Of a stretch of DNA of 41,722 bases, positions 1-8,226 are shown in pieces. How positions within the stretch are numbered: position 1 is the first letter of the stretch; each line of letters opens with the position of its first letter. This stretch comes from Deltaproteobacteria bacterium. Lineage in GTDB: Bacteria; Desulfobacterota; DSM-4660; Desulfatiglandales; HGW-15. The stretch is taken from assembly GCA_019310485.1 (NCBI GenBank), contig JAFDEF010000046.1, positions 1 through 41,722 on the forward strand, in the 5' to 3' direction. A program made the translations under genes and the position numbers. The notes under the pieces were generated by a model that saw nothing but the letters and a program-made list of their open reading frames with translations, made no database searches and was not told the origin of the DNA.

Positions 1-2
1 GT

Positions 3-221
3 GCGCAGGCGCAGGAGCTGAACAGCATGCTTGCCTCTTTTACATTGAATGCAGGCAGTGGTGGGCGCAAACAGGTAAAGGCTGCGGCCAGGGAACCTGC
101 TACCCACGCAAAGGGGAAATCGTCTTTGGGTTCAGGAGGCAAAGCAAAGCCGGCCAAGCCAGAGGAGGTGATTCCCATGAATGATGAAAAAGTGAAGGAC
201 GAGGATTTTGCCGACTTCTAA
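3..221 (+). CDS. Methyl-accepting chemotaxis protein, C-terminal end (partial)
   Basis: Only the last 72 codons are inside the window; the gene enters from the left edge in frame. The visible start, AQAQELNSMLASFTL, is the usual end of the cytoplasmic signalling helix of a methyl-accepting chemotaxis protein, which couples ligand sensing to CheA/CheW. It is followed by a low-complexity Gly/Lys/Pro tail and an acidic end closing in DEDFADF, resembling the C-terminal tether that recruits CheR/CheB in many receptors. The sensor, HAMP and adaptation regions lie outside the window, so ligand and topology are unknown. A strong terminator follows 42 bases after the stop codon. Confidence 0.75.
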   Translation, partial: AQAQELNSMLASFTLNAGSGGRKQVKAAAREPATHAKGKSSLGSGGKAKPAKPEEVIPMNDEKVKDEDFADF

Positions 222-263
222 CAGGGACTTAAATATATGCACTCTAACCAGCGGTCGCACAAG

Positions 264-308
264 AAACCAGGCATTCATGCACGACTTTTGTGCATGAATG
301 CCTGGTTT
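264..308 (+). terminator. Rho-independent terminator after the chemotaxis receptor gene
   Basis: A perfect 19-bp inverted repeat (264-282 with 290-308) encloses a 7-base loop, and its right arm ends in a run of T. It sits just downstream of the receptor stop codon, as expected for an intrinsic terminator. Because the arms begin with AAA and end with TTT it could work in both directions. Confidence 0.85.
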
Positions 309-1052
309 TACCCTCTGTTGTTAGCATCCACCTAAACAGCACATCAAGGTCTTCAATTACGTGTTTTTCCTTTGCTGTTTGGACCGTAAAGCTTTAGATC
401 TCAGAGAGTTACAAAACGCTCCAGTCAAACTATCCCGGCCTTATGCCGTGCTTGAGAACTTGCATAGTTCATTGCGTGGCATAAAAATTGCAAAACCAGG
501 CGACAGGGTTTATCACCATTCCTCTTATTATCCAACATTTTGAGTACATCGAAGCCACTAGTGCAGGTTTGGGAGAGAGTGACCTGCAAGCGGCTCTTTT
601 GCGGGAATAGGCTGCAAGTGGAGATGTAGCCGAGATCACTATGGAGCAGACCGGCAACTCCATTGTGGGGCGAAAAACCGGCTTTTAAAAGATGGAGGGG
701 GTTTCTTTAGACCGCCTGGCAACCCCGTTGCCATATCCATTTGAGATGAACTCAGGCCTGTGACTTTGCGCCCCAGCCTTTGGGAAGGGCTACCTTTTTG
801 CAAACGAATTACTTTCCCTCCTTGTATATTTATCGGCATATTTCCGGAAAACCTGAGGCTTTTTAGATCATCCTTGTGCTTTTCACTCACACAGCCCAGT
901 GTCAAGCAGATGAGCCGGAGCGTCAAGAATTTGACAACCATCATGTATTTCACCAGCCCCCTTGATTGCATGGTGGGGACCCTGAGAGACAGGCAGATAC
1001 CGCATCTTCCTCCACTCCTGGCACAGGGAAGCCGACCAGAGTAATCAGGGTG
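309..1052. other. Non-coding stretch, possibly decayed sequence
   Basis: About 740 bases with no convincing gene. Open frames on both strands are short, lack a good ribosome-binding site and show no family motif. In one forward frame near 541-690 there are protein-like stretches (EYIEATSAGLGE, then SGDVAEITMEQTG) separated by stop codons, which could be a decayed gene, but I recognise no family. The only other signal is the sigma-54-like promoter at its right end. Confidence 0.5.
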
Positions 1053-1068
1053 TGGAACAAAAATTGCA
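1053..1068 (+). promoter_or_regulatory. Sigma-54-type promoter before the diguanylate cyclase operon
   Basis: The sequence TGGAACAAAAATTGCA has the invariant GG and GC separated by ten bases and matches the consensus TGGCAC-N5-TTGCA except at the fourth and seventh positions. It lies 43 bases upstream of the cyclase start codon. The expected start of transcription is near 1079. No enhancer-binding protein gene is in the window. Confidence 0.55.
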
Positions 1069-1111
1069 AATTGTTTGAGTAAACACTTTTCTGCAAGATA
1101 GGGCATGCTAC

Positions 1112-2680
1112 ATGGTGGAGAAAATCCTTGTTGTCAGTGAGAGGGAGGAAGACGGAGATCTATTTGACAAGATCCTCGCAAATAGGGGATTCCAGGTCGA
1201 GGTGAGCCCTCCATCCAGGCAGGTTGAGACCATGATCGTGGAGCAGGAATTCGCCGCGGTACTTGCCGATTACGATCTTATCGGAAACAGGGCATACAAA
1301 TGGATAAGGCTTATTCAGGAAGATAGATCAAAGTGCTGCATTATTCTTTACGGGGAAAAGGGCAATGGGGAGAAGATATCCGAGATGCTTCAGGCAGGAG
1401 CTTATGGATTCGTCCCGCGCTCCCTCCTTCCAGAGCGCATTTACGACACTGTGGTGGGCGCGCTGGAAAACCGGAAAGCATTCGGCGAAATCCTGGCAAT
1501 GATAGAAGAGTTGAGGGAGGTCAATGAAAGGCTTGAATTAGAAAAGCAGGCCCTAAGGTCGAAGAACCGGGAGCTGTCCTTTATCAATCGCCTCAGTAGC
1601 GAGGTCTCCTATGAGTTGAACTGGGACAACATCCTCCCCAGAATCGTAAATGCGGGGTTGCCGGAGGTTGTTGATGCCGAGCTTATAGCTGTTTTGTTCA
1701 GGGTAGGATCCGAATGGAAACTGGCCGTTGATTTGCTAAAGAAGCGTGCTAATGAAAAAACGCTGGAAGGCTTGAAAAACAATATTATTCAGGAATTCTC
1801 CTTGCTGTTAGGAGAGAAAGTACCTGCCAGGGAGGTTGCCCTGTGTGCCCAAAAATCTAATACCGCTTCATCTACTGCGTCGTCAGGTTACCCGGCAGGA
1901 ATGCCTTGTGCGGTAGCCCGGGGATGTGGAACTCAGTTTTCTTCAGCTTTTTTGCAAGAGGTTCGATCCTCTGTACGAAATTCCAGAGGGGTTTGCTGGC
2001 TGGCAAATTGCATTTGGGCCTTGACTCTGGCCGGGAAGCCCCTAGGAGCATTTATCCTGGTCCCCAAGGAAAGGAGGCCGCTGAGTGATGCCCAGAAAGA
2101 GCTGATATCCACTATTTGTAATATTCTGGCCATGTCCTTGAAGAATGCACAAGAGTACTACAGACTCGAAGAAATGACTATAACCGACGGCCTTACGGGC
2201 GTTTATAACCACAAAGGGTTTATAAGCCTTGTACAAAGGGAACTGCAAAGAGCCAAAAGGTATGATAAGCCTCTTTCCCTTGTCATGATTGACGTAGACA
2301 ATTTCAAGGCCATCAATGACTCATTAGGCCACCAGGCTGGCGACAGAGTACTGCAGGAGGTGGCCTGCTGCCTGAAAAGCTCGCTCAGAAAGACAGATCT
2401 TGTAGCAAGGTATGGAGGGGATGAATTCGCGATCCTCCTCCCGGAGACAGAAACGGAAAAAGCTGAGGTGCTGATGAAAAGGGTATTGCACGCTTTGAAG
2501 AACCACACTTTTCTGTGGGGGGAGGAAAAGATCGTTGTGGGAATAAGCTACGGGATTTCTAGCACCTCTGATTTTGATGAAAAGAAAAACGCCCAAGAGC
2601 TAATCCGCAAGGCTGATTGTAGTCTATACTATGCAAAGCGGTCGCGCAATTTTCTCTACCCTGCAATGGCAAAGGCTTGA
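1112..2680 (+). CDS. Receiver-GAF-GGDEF diguanylate cyclase
   Basis: A 522-residue protein. Residues 1-120 form a receiver domain, 130-160 a predicted coiled coil, about 165-345 a GAF-like sensor, and 355-520 a GGDEF domain that makes cyclic-di-GMP from two GTP. The GGDEF signature is intact (residues 435-439), and RKTD lies five residues before it, the RxxD inhibitory site for product feedback. The receiver is atypical: the expected switch lysine is an arginine (VPRSLLPE), so phosphorylation control may be altered. Residues about 260-293 are encoded by a 102-bp structured repeat inserted in frame within the GAF region, whose second copy is at 41122-41223. The gene is followed closely by a hybrid histidine kinase gene, suggesting one operon. 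Confidence 0.88.
   Translation: MVEKILVVSEREEDGDLFDKILANRGFQVEVSPPSRQVETMIVEQEFAAVLADYDLIGNRAYKWIRLIQEDRSKCCIILYGEKGNGEKISEMLQAGAYGFVPRSLLPERIYDTVVGALENRKAFGEILAMIEELREVNERLELEKQALRSKNRELSFINRLSSEVSYELNWDNILPRIVNAGLPEVVDAELIAVLFRVGSEWKLAVDLLKKRANEKTLEGLKNNIIQEFSLLLGEKVPAREVALCAQKSNTASSTASSGYPAGMPCAVARGCGTQFSSAFLQEVRSSVRNSRGVCWLANCIWALTLAGKPLGAFILVPKERRPLSDAQKELISTICNILAMSLKNAQEYYRLEEMTITDGLTGVYNHKGFISLVQRELQRAKRYDKPLSLVMIDVDNFKAINDSLGHQAGDRVLQEVACCLKSSLRKTDLVARYGGDEFAILLPETETEKAEVLMKRVLHALKNHTFLWGEEKIVVGISYGISSTSDFDEKKNAQELIRKADCSLYYAKRSRNFLYPAMAKA
1889..1990. repeat. 102-bp structured repeat, copy A, in frame inside the cyclase gene
   Basis: This block aligns without gaps to 41122-41223, with 78 of 102 positions identical by my count. 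Copy B holds two strong hairpins with the same arm sequence; in copy A many changes within the first hairpin keep pairing through G-U. The element ends are also partly complementary (AGGAAT near the left, ATTCC near the right), so the whole may fold as a two-arm structure. Here it has no stop codon and supplies about 34 residues of the GAF region of the diguanylate cyclase. Confidence 0.75.
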
Positions 2681-2744
2681 GGTTGGTGCCTCCTCATTAG
2701 CGGCTTGCCGAGGATTAAAAGGAGTCCAGCAAAAGGCTTGGGAA

Positions 2745-4694
2745 ATGAAGAAAAAAATATTGGTGGTTGATAACCACCCAGTCATACTTAAATTTGTGGC
2801 CGGGTTGCTCGAGAAAGAAGGATACAGTGTTTTTACTGCAAAAGATGGTCTATCGGCACTTGACATCCTAAAAACATACGAACCGGAGATAATCTTTGTT
2901 GACATAATAATGCCCGGTATCAATGGCGACAAGCTTTGCAGAATCATTCGGAACATACCCAGGTTCAAGAATGTGTTTATTGTCGTTCTTTCTGCTATTG
3001 CAGCAGAAGAAGAGCTCAATTACTCTGACTTTGGGGCGAATGCCTGTATTGCCAAGGGGCCCCTTGAAAGCATGGCCAGGAACATCATTGAAGTTGTAAA
3101 AAAGCGGGAAACCGCCCCCAACGGCTTTTTCCAAGGTAAGGTACTGGGGCTTGAGGGGCTTTATCGCAGGGCGATCACTAGGGAACTGCTCTCGTCGCAA
3201 AAACATTTGCAAGAGGTCTTGAGAAATATTTCTGAAGGGATCCTGGAGATTACGCCTCAAGGCAAGATAGTTTTTGCCAACACTGTTGCCAGTTCCCTGA
3301 TCGGCAAGCCGGAAGAAGAACTGTTGGCGACGGATTTTATTGAACTTTTTGCCCGAGAGGATGCAGGCAGGCTGAGGAGAGCCGTAAAAGCTTCTGGCTT
3401 TACCCCGCGGACAATCCCTGAGGACTCGCCTGCGGCGTTAAATGGGAAGCTATTTTCCATTAAATTCCTACCCATAAGGAAAGAAAAAGAGAAGGCGATT
3501 ATTGTTATCCTAAATGATGTGAGCAGGCGTAAGAGGATAGAAGAGCAGCTTCGCCAAGCCCAGAAGATGGAAGCCATTGGGACGCTTGCAGGCGGAATTA
3601 CACATGATTTCAATAACTTGCTTATGGGCATTCAAGGCCATGCTTCTTTGATCGCCATGCGCATGACCCGAGAAGATCCGAACTACCAACACCTCAAGGG
3701 TATAGAGGAAATGGTGCAGAGAGGCTCTGAACTTACGAGGCAACTACTGGGCTTTGCCAGGGCAGGGAGGTACGATGTTAGGCCAAGTGATCTAAACGAA
3801 ATAATGAGCAAAAGTGCACGTATGTTTGGAAGAACCAAAAAAGAGATAGTAATTCGGGAAAGATATGAGAAGAATCTCTGGCCTGTGGAAGTGGATCGAG
3901 GACAAATAGAGCAGGTGCTTTTAAACCTGTATGTTAATGCCTGGCAGGCAATGCCAGGGGGGGGAGAGCTTTACCTCCAGACACAGAACGTTACCCTGGA
4001 TCAGGCTTACGTAAGGGCACTCAAGGTGAAACCGGGAAAATATGTCAAGGTCTCAATTACAGACACAGGGATAGGTATGGACAAACAGACCCAGAAAAGG
4101 ATTTTCGAGCCTTTCTTCACTACCAAGGAGATGGGAAGGGGGACGGGTCTTGGTCTGGCTTCTGTTTACGGTATCATAAAAAATCACGGTGGTCTCATAG
4201 ATGTCCTCAGCGAGAAAGGAAGAGGAACAACCTTCACCATCCATCTTCCAGCATCACAGAAGGATACCGTGAAAGAAAAGGAGCCCTCTGCGCAAGTGCT
4301 GCGAGGTAATGAAACAATACTCCTTGTCGACGACGAAGAAGTTGTCCTTGATGTTTGCAGTGACATCCTTAGAAGCATGGGGTACCATGTGCTAACAGCG
4401 AGAAGTGGTGCGGAAGCTTTGAGAATCTATGAAAAAAACAGGGATAAGACGGATCTGGTTATCCTGGACATGATTATGCCGGGCGCAAGCGGCGGCGAAA
4501 CATATGATAGGTTGAAACGAATAAATCCAAAGGTAAAGGTGCTTCTCGCCAGCGGGTACAGTATGAACGGGCAGGCTAAGGAGATAATGGCCCGCGGCTG
4601 CGATGGTTTCATTCAGAAGCCTTTCACCCCCAAGGAAATATCCCGCAGAATTAGGGAGATCTTGGACGTAAAACAATCGTTGATCACTCACTAA
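2745..4694 (+). CDS. Hybrid sensor histidine kinase (receiver-PAS-HisKA-HATPase-receiver)
   Basis: The ATG at 2745 is chosen because the receiver domain begins there (MKKKILVVDN); an earlier ATG would overlap the cyclase gene. The protein has 649 residues. An N-terminal receiver (1-125) has phospho-acceptor D53 and the switch lysine in IAKGP. A PAS domain (about 150-270) follows, then HisKA with phospho-acceptor H287 (THDFNNLL) and an ATPase domain with the N box (LNLYVNAWQAM), DTGIGM and the GTGLGL glycine loop. A second receiver (about 520-640) has D575 and the lysine of QKPF. There is no membrane segment, so it is cytoplasmic. It probably passes phosphate to the Hpt protein at 5152-5499. 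Input signal unknown. Confidence 0.9.
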   Translation: MKKKILVVDNHPVILKFVAGLLEKEGYSVFTAKDGLSALDILKTYEPEIIFVDIIMPGINGDKLCRIIRNIPRFKNVFIVVLSAIAAEEELNYSDFGANACIAKGPLESMARNIIEVVKKRETAPNGFFQGKVLGLEGLYRRAITRELLSSQKHLQEVLRNISEGILEITPQGKIVFANTVASSLIGKPEEELLATDFIELFAREDAGRLRRAVKASGFTPRTIPEDSPAALNGKLFSIKFLPIRKEKEKAIIVILNDVSRRKRIEEQLRQAQKMEAIGTLAGGITHDFNNLLMGIQGHASLIAMRMTREDPNYQHLKGIEEMVQRGSELTRQLLGFARAGRYDVRPSDLNEIMSKSARMFGRTKKEIVIRERYEKNLWPVEVDRGQIEQVLLNLYVNAWQAMPGGGELYLQTQNVTLDQAYVRALKVKPGKYVKVSITDTGIGMDKQTQKRIFEPFFTTKEMGRGTGLGLASVYGIIKNHGGLIDVLSEKGRGTTFTIHLPASQKDTVKEKEPSAQVLRGNETILLVDDEEVVLDVCSDILRSMGYHVLTARSGAEALRIYEKNRDKTDLVILDMIMPGASGGETYDRLKRINPKVKVLLASGYSMNGQAKEIMARGCDGFIQKPFTPKEISRRIREILDVKQSLITH

Positions 4695-4742
4695 TTCCAT
4701 TTTGCTATATGAAATGTTAAACCGCTTTGAACCCCACAATAG

Positions 4743-5162
4743 AACAAGTGCCCCAGTGTGTTTGAGGATTTCCATCCAAGGCGAATGAAGAAAAGCTGCC
4801 TTCGGTGCCATGGCAACCCCTTGAATGCCCCCAAGGCTGTGGTGGAAAGGTACGGGAGTAAGGGGGGATTTCACCGCCGGGTGGGGGAGGTGATCGCACT
4901 GGACACTGTTGCTATCCCGAGACCTTTTCTGATAAACTTTGCTCCAATAATAGCCCTTTGTCCCTTGATGGAGCTTGATACCGGGAGATGTAAGGAGGCA
5001 GGGTTTGAGGCAGTCCTGAACAAGCCCATCCGCCGCGCGGAATTGTATCAAACGATTGAAAGAGTGATTTGGACCGCTGAGGCAGGCGAGCCCTCCCGGC
5101 ATAGTAGGCAACGGCCTATGAATCGAATCAATACCCAAGAGTTGACTCTGGATGAAAAATAG
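4743..5162 (+). pseudogene. Remnant of a DUF3365-type sensor kinase with receiver domain
   Basis: An open stretch of about 140 codons joins two unrelated domain fragments. The first (4758-4915) contains FEDFHPRRMKKSCLRCHG and GEVIALDTVAIP, a heme-binding CxxCH-like motif typical of the DUF3365/Tll0287-like sensor domain found in kinases and chemotaxis receptors. The second (4930-5075) is the end of a receiver domain (APIIAL, then CKEAGFEAVLNKPIRRAELYQ), without its phospho-acceptor aspartate. The kinase core that should lie between is absent. I infer a large internal deletion in a former sensor kinase. No good start codon: a GTG at 4758 is possible, and a stop lies at 4740. The 3' end overlaps the Hpt gene start by 11 bases, so the fragment may persist as an upstream piece of that operon. 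Confidence 0.65.
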
Positions 5163-5499
5163 GTTTGACATGATTTTCGAGAGGCTGGCAAATGAGGCTG
5201 GCCTGGAGTTTGAAGACGTTAAAGAGATTGTTGAGACCTACGTGGAGACCACATATTCTGATCTTTTAGAGCTGAAAGCTGCGCTTAGAACCGGTGACGC
5301 GGAAAAAACCCATAGAAAGGCCCATTCGATCAAAGGCTCCTCCAGGGCTCTCGGCCTGACCGAGTTATCCGAGCTTGCAGGGAGGATTGACGAAGGCGCG
5401 TGCGAGAATAATCTGAGGGCACTCTCGGGCCTGGTGCAGGAACTTGATGAAGGGTACGAAAAAATAGTAGCGGATTTTTGTAAGTGGAAGCAGAGGTAA
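5152..5499 (+). CDS. Hpt-domain phosphotransfer protein
   Basis: A 115-residue all-helical protein with the histidine phosphotransfer motif HRKAHSIKGSSRALGL; the phospho-accepting histidine is H58. Such proteins shuttle phosphate between hybrid kinases and final response regulators. It follows the hybrid kinase and the decayed kinase fragment on the same strand, so it is the natural partner of the hybrid kinase receiver. A final regulator could be the single-domain receiver at 40446 or one of those on the opposite strand, but no link can be shown. Start ATG at 5152 overlaps the preceding remnant by 11 bases; the next in-frame ATG (5170) would still leave the Hpt fold intact. Confidence 0.8.
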   Translation: MKNRFDMIFERLANEAGLEFEDVKEIVETYVETTYSDLLELKAALRTGDAEKTHRKAHSIKGSSRALGLTELSELAGRIDEGACENNLRALSGLVQELDEGYEKIVADFCKWKQR

Positions 5500-5546
5500 G
5501 TGGTTAAGCCCGTGGTATTTGATGTGGCAAAGACAGCGGTTCACAA

Positions 5547-7076
5547 TCAATGGCCTTTAGGGGGCAAGGCGGTTATTTGAGCAGGTTCCTCGCTGCTGAT
5601 TTTACCTTCATGGAAAAGATCAAGGAAGGCCTCGACCAACCGCGGGTCAAACTGTGTTCCTGAATTTTCTCGAATTATCTTCGCTGCAATACCGTCAGGC
5701 AGTTTTTTTCTGTAAGAACGCTCAGATGTCAGGGCGTCAAACACATCCGATACTGATAGAATTCTTGATAGAAAGGGGATTTCGTCTTTGCCGAGCCCAT
5801 CGGGGTATCCCCTGCGGTCCCATCTCTCATGGTGGTGCTTTATTACTGCCTGTTCATCCGTCCACATGCTGAAATGGCCCACAATGTTCGCCCCAATAAT
5901 TGGGTGCTTTTTGATAACTTCATATTCTTCATCTGTTAGCCGCCCCGGTTTTAAAAGAATTTTATCCGGAATCCCGATCTTGCCGATGTCATGCAGGTTG
6001 CATGAAACATTTAACACTTCTATGTCTTTTTGAGAGCAACCTAAAGCTTTTGCAATCAAAGTGGCGTAGCCGGTCACCCTTGTAGAATGTTGCCTTGTGT
6101 AAGGGTCCCTCGCCTCGATGGTTTCCACGAATGCATAAAGGGTGGAGAAAAGGTTTTCATAGATATTTTCATAAAGGGCAAGATTTTCCACAAGCGAAGA
6201 GGCTTTTTCAGCAAGGAAATGCATCATATAAAGCTCTCTTTCACTAAATTGATGAGTTCCTCCCTTGATAAGCGAGACCAAAATACCGAAAATACTGTTC
6301 CGGATCTTTAGGGGAATCGCCATCAGGTTATCACTACCATGGTTTTCCTTTATGATAAGGGGCATGCCGTCGGCGACGACCTTTTGGAGGATTTCTACCT
6401 CTACAGGCCTTGAATTGACCTGCGCCTTTTTGCGGTTTCTGAAAAAAGACGTAATAATTGTAGGTGCCTCCTCATTCTGAGCGGAGATACAGAAATGCGC
6501 TTCATCGCAAGCCGTGATTTGACCGGATAGGTTTACCAGCATGTCGAAGAGCTCTCTGTTTGTTGTGACCTGATTTAGCTGCTGGAGAATCAGGTTCATG
6601 GTTTCAACTTCCTTAACCTTTTGCTCCAATTCCTTATTAATTCTGAGGAGCTTCTGGTTTTTTTCGGTCTCCTCTTTCAACAAAATGTTGTTTATAAACA
6701 GAGCCCTTTCCCTCATAACTTTGTCGATGGTCAGTGGGATTTGGTCCAACTTGACGGGCTTGGTAAGAAAGTCTATAACGCCGTTTTTAAGGGTGCTTAT
6801 CACCCTGTCCATAGAAGGGTATCCGGTTATTACAACTACGGGAATTGTATTGTCATGGAGATGGATTTTCTTGACGAGCTCAAGTCCGTCCATACGGGGC
6901 ATGGAAATGTCTGTGAAGCAGCAGTCAACTTTCTCGTTCTTTATTATATTGAGCGCTTCAAAGCCGTTTCTTGCCGTGAACACGGTATAACGGTCGAAAG
7001 ATTCAAGGTATTGCTTGAAGATATCAAGCAAGGTTTCCTCATCATCCACAATTAAAATATTCAGGCGTTCACCCAT
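5547..7076 (-). CDS. Receiver-GAF-HD-GYP cyclic-di-GMP phosphodiesterase
   Basis: A 509-residue response regulator. The receiver (1-125) has phospho-acceptor D56 and the lysine of LTKPVKL. A coiled coil (about 125-160) leads into a GAF-like domain (about 165-300). The C-terminal HD-GYP domain (about 315-480) carries the metal-binding H362-D363 of NLHDIGKIGIP, the HHHERWD cluster and GYP at 423-425, so it should hydrolyse cyclic-di-GMP. The residue before GYP is arginine (DRRGYP) where glycine-arginine is usual. ATG at 7076 is preferred over the TTG just before it. It is the third gene after flaG on the same strand, 18 bases after the receiver-SHOCT gene, so it is probably expressed from the flaG promoter as a late flagellar gene. 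Confidence 0.9.
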   Translation of the reverse strand: MGERLNILIVDDEETLLDIFKQYLESFDRYTVFTARNGFEALNIIKNEKVDCCFTDISMPRMDGLELVKKIHLHDNTIPVVVITGYPSMDRVISTLKNGVIDFLTKPVKLDQIPLTIDKVMRERALFINNILLKEETEKNQKLLRINKELEQKVKEVETMNLILQQLNQVTTNRELFDMLVNLSGQITACDEAHFCISAQNEEAPTIITSFFRNRKKAQVNSRPVEVEILQKVVADGMPLIIKENHGSDNLMAIPLKIRNSIFGILVSLIKGGTHQFSERELYMMHFLAEKASSLVENLALYENIYENLFSTLYAFVETIEARDPYTRQHSTRVTGYATLIAKALGCSQKDIEVLNVSCNLHDIGKIGIPDKILLKPGRLTDEEYEVIKKHPIIGANIVGHFSMWTDEQAVIKHHHERWDRRGYPDGLGKDEIPFLSRILSVSDVFDALTSERSYRKKLPDGIAAKIIRENSGTQFDPRLVEAFLDLFHEGKISSEEPAQITALPPKGH

Positions 7077-7094
7077 CAATATTCATGCTTTCTT

Positions 7095-7763
7095 TCAGCG
7101 CTCATTGCCGGCCTTTTCCAACAAGTATGCTTTGAATCTTATGAATTCGCTTTCTGTCAGCATTCCTTTTTTCCTCAAGGAAGACAGGGCTTTCAGTTTA
7201 TCCACCAAGTTGCCCGAAGGATAACTGCCGCTGTAAAGGTAATCAAGGGTAGGCATGTTCGAGGAAAAAAAGTTAACGCTCGCTATTTTACCTCCCTGCC
7301 CTTTTTCTTTTTTCAAGGTCATTAATTCACCGTATGCATCCTCGAGTTTCCCTATAAGTTTTCGGTTTTCCTTGCTTAGATTTATCTTATCAATTGCGTT
7401 TTCTACAGCAATCTTTATCTCTTCGAGCTTGCAGGGCTTCCTGATATAGTCGTAAGCTCCTTCCCTTACGGCTATAATGGCCGTCTCCAGTGAAGCGTAG
7501 CCTGTAATAATAATCACAACTGTATTCGGGTTAATCTCCTTAGCATACTTCAATACATCAAGACCGCCCACTCCCGGGATAACAAGGTCAACAATGATAA
7601 GGTCATAGTTTCCCCTTTGAATGCGGTCAATAGCAGCTAGGCCGTCATAGCAAACGTCAACGCTTCTTTCCCTGCCCGAAATGAGGTCTTTTAGGATATC
7701 CGCTACGCTCTTTTCGTCATCAATGACCAGGATCTTTGTCTTACTTTCTGGTTCTTTTCCCAT
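7095..7763 (-). CDS. Response regulator with receiver domain and SHOCT-like C-terminus
   Basis: A 222-residue protein. Residues 10-128 form a receiver with the acidic pair in VIDDEKS, phospho-acceptor D59 (IIVDLVIPG) and switch lysine in IRKPCKLEE. A coiled-coil stretch (130-165) follows, and the last about 30 residues (LKALSSLRKKGMLTESEF) match the SHOCT short C-terminal motif, usually an oligomerisation tail. There is no DNA-binding or enzymatic output domain, so it probably works through protein contacts. It lies 30 bases after flaG and 18 bases before the HD-GYP regulator, implying a shared transcript and a motility-linked role. Nothing points to a specific partner kinase. Confidence 0.85.
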   Translation of the reverse strand: MGKEPESKTKILVIDDEKSVADILKDLISGRERSVDVCYDGLAAIDRIQRGNYDLIIVDLVIPGVGGLDVLKYAKEINPNTVVIIITGYASLETAIIAVREGAYDYIRKPCKLEEIKIAVENAIDKINLSKENRKLIGKLEDAYGELMTLKKEKGQGGKIASVNFFSSNMPTLDYLYSGSYPSGNLVDKLKALSSLRKKGMLTESEFIRFKAYLLEKAGNER

Positions 7764-7793
7764 CTATGAAATCCCAAAGCTGTCATCATTCAC

Positions 7794-8150
7794 TCATCCT
7801 CTTATGTCAAAAATTAGGCCGACCATTTTGTCCAGCTTTGTTGCAAGATCCAAAACTTCTGAGGGGGGTATTTCGCGTATGACTTTTCCGGTCGATTCAT
7901 CTACCACTTTTATTATCACCTGGCCGGTATCCCTGTGAACTATAAACTTAAGGCCCACGCTGTGGATCATATCAAGGGCTTTCTGCGCATCCCCAGCCAC
8001 CCGCGTGAGGGTGGCGGCATCGGGTTTGCCGCGCGCACGTCCTCCTTGTGTACCTGGTAATGGGGTACGCTTCTCCACCACCCCCTCCTGCCGGGGAAGC
8101 GGGGCCGTAGTCTTTGCTGGTTTTATGCCGGTAACAGGTTCGGAAAGCAT
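7794..8150 (-). CDS. flaG: FlaG family flagellar protein
   Basis: A 118-residue protein. The N-terminal half is variable and Pro/Gly/Arg-rich; the C-terminal half (from about 60) holds the conserved FlaG core: LKFIVHRDTGQVIIKVVDESTGKVIREIPPSEVLDLATKLDKM. FlaG proteins are small filament-associated factors, often next to fliD and fliS, that influence filament length. A sigma-28-type promoter lies 22 bases upstream (8172-8198). It heads a run with two response-regulator genes. The ribosome-binding site is weak (GGAA close to the start), but no other start gives a better product. Confidence 0.88.
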   Translation of the reverse strand: MLSEPVTGIKPAKTTAPLPRQEGVVEKRTPLPGTQGGRARGKPDAATLTRVAGDAQKALDMIHSVGLKFIVHRDTGQVIIKVVDESTGKVIREIPPSEVLDLATKLDKMVGLIFDIRG

Positions 8151-8171
8151 ATTTCCACACCCCCATCTTCC

Positions 8172-8198
8172 TTATCGGTTATTTTGCTGAGACCTTTA
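8172..8198 (-). promoter_or_regulatory. Sigma-28-type (FliA) promoter for flaG
   Basis: On the minus strand the sequence reads TAAA, then 15 bases, then ACCGATAA. This differs from the FliA consensus TAAA-N15-GCCGATAA at one position. The expected start of transcription is a few bases downstream, about 15 bases before the flaG start codon. Confidence 0.75.
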
Positions 8199-8226
8199 GA
8201 AAAAATTTGTGAATCAAGTGGGCTTC

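Noticed and set aside
100..180. ACGCAAAG-like string recalling a cyclic-di-GMP riboswitch
   Set aside because: It lies in the coding tail of the chemotaxis receptor and lacks the paired stems of that riboswitch.
829..837. TTATCGGC on the plus strand as a minus-strand sigma-28 -10 element
   Set aside because: No -35 element at the required 15-base distance and no gene follows on that strand.
639..1106. A 155-codon open frame on the minus strand
   Set aside because: No recognisable motif, no good start signal, and composition unlike the neighbouring proteins; treated as chance.
1957..1973. T-arm-like sequence (GAGGTTCGATCCTC) suggesting a tRNA gene
   Set aside because: No acceptor stem, D-arm or anticodon arm can be formed around it; it belongs to the structured repeat inside the cyclase gene.
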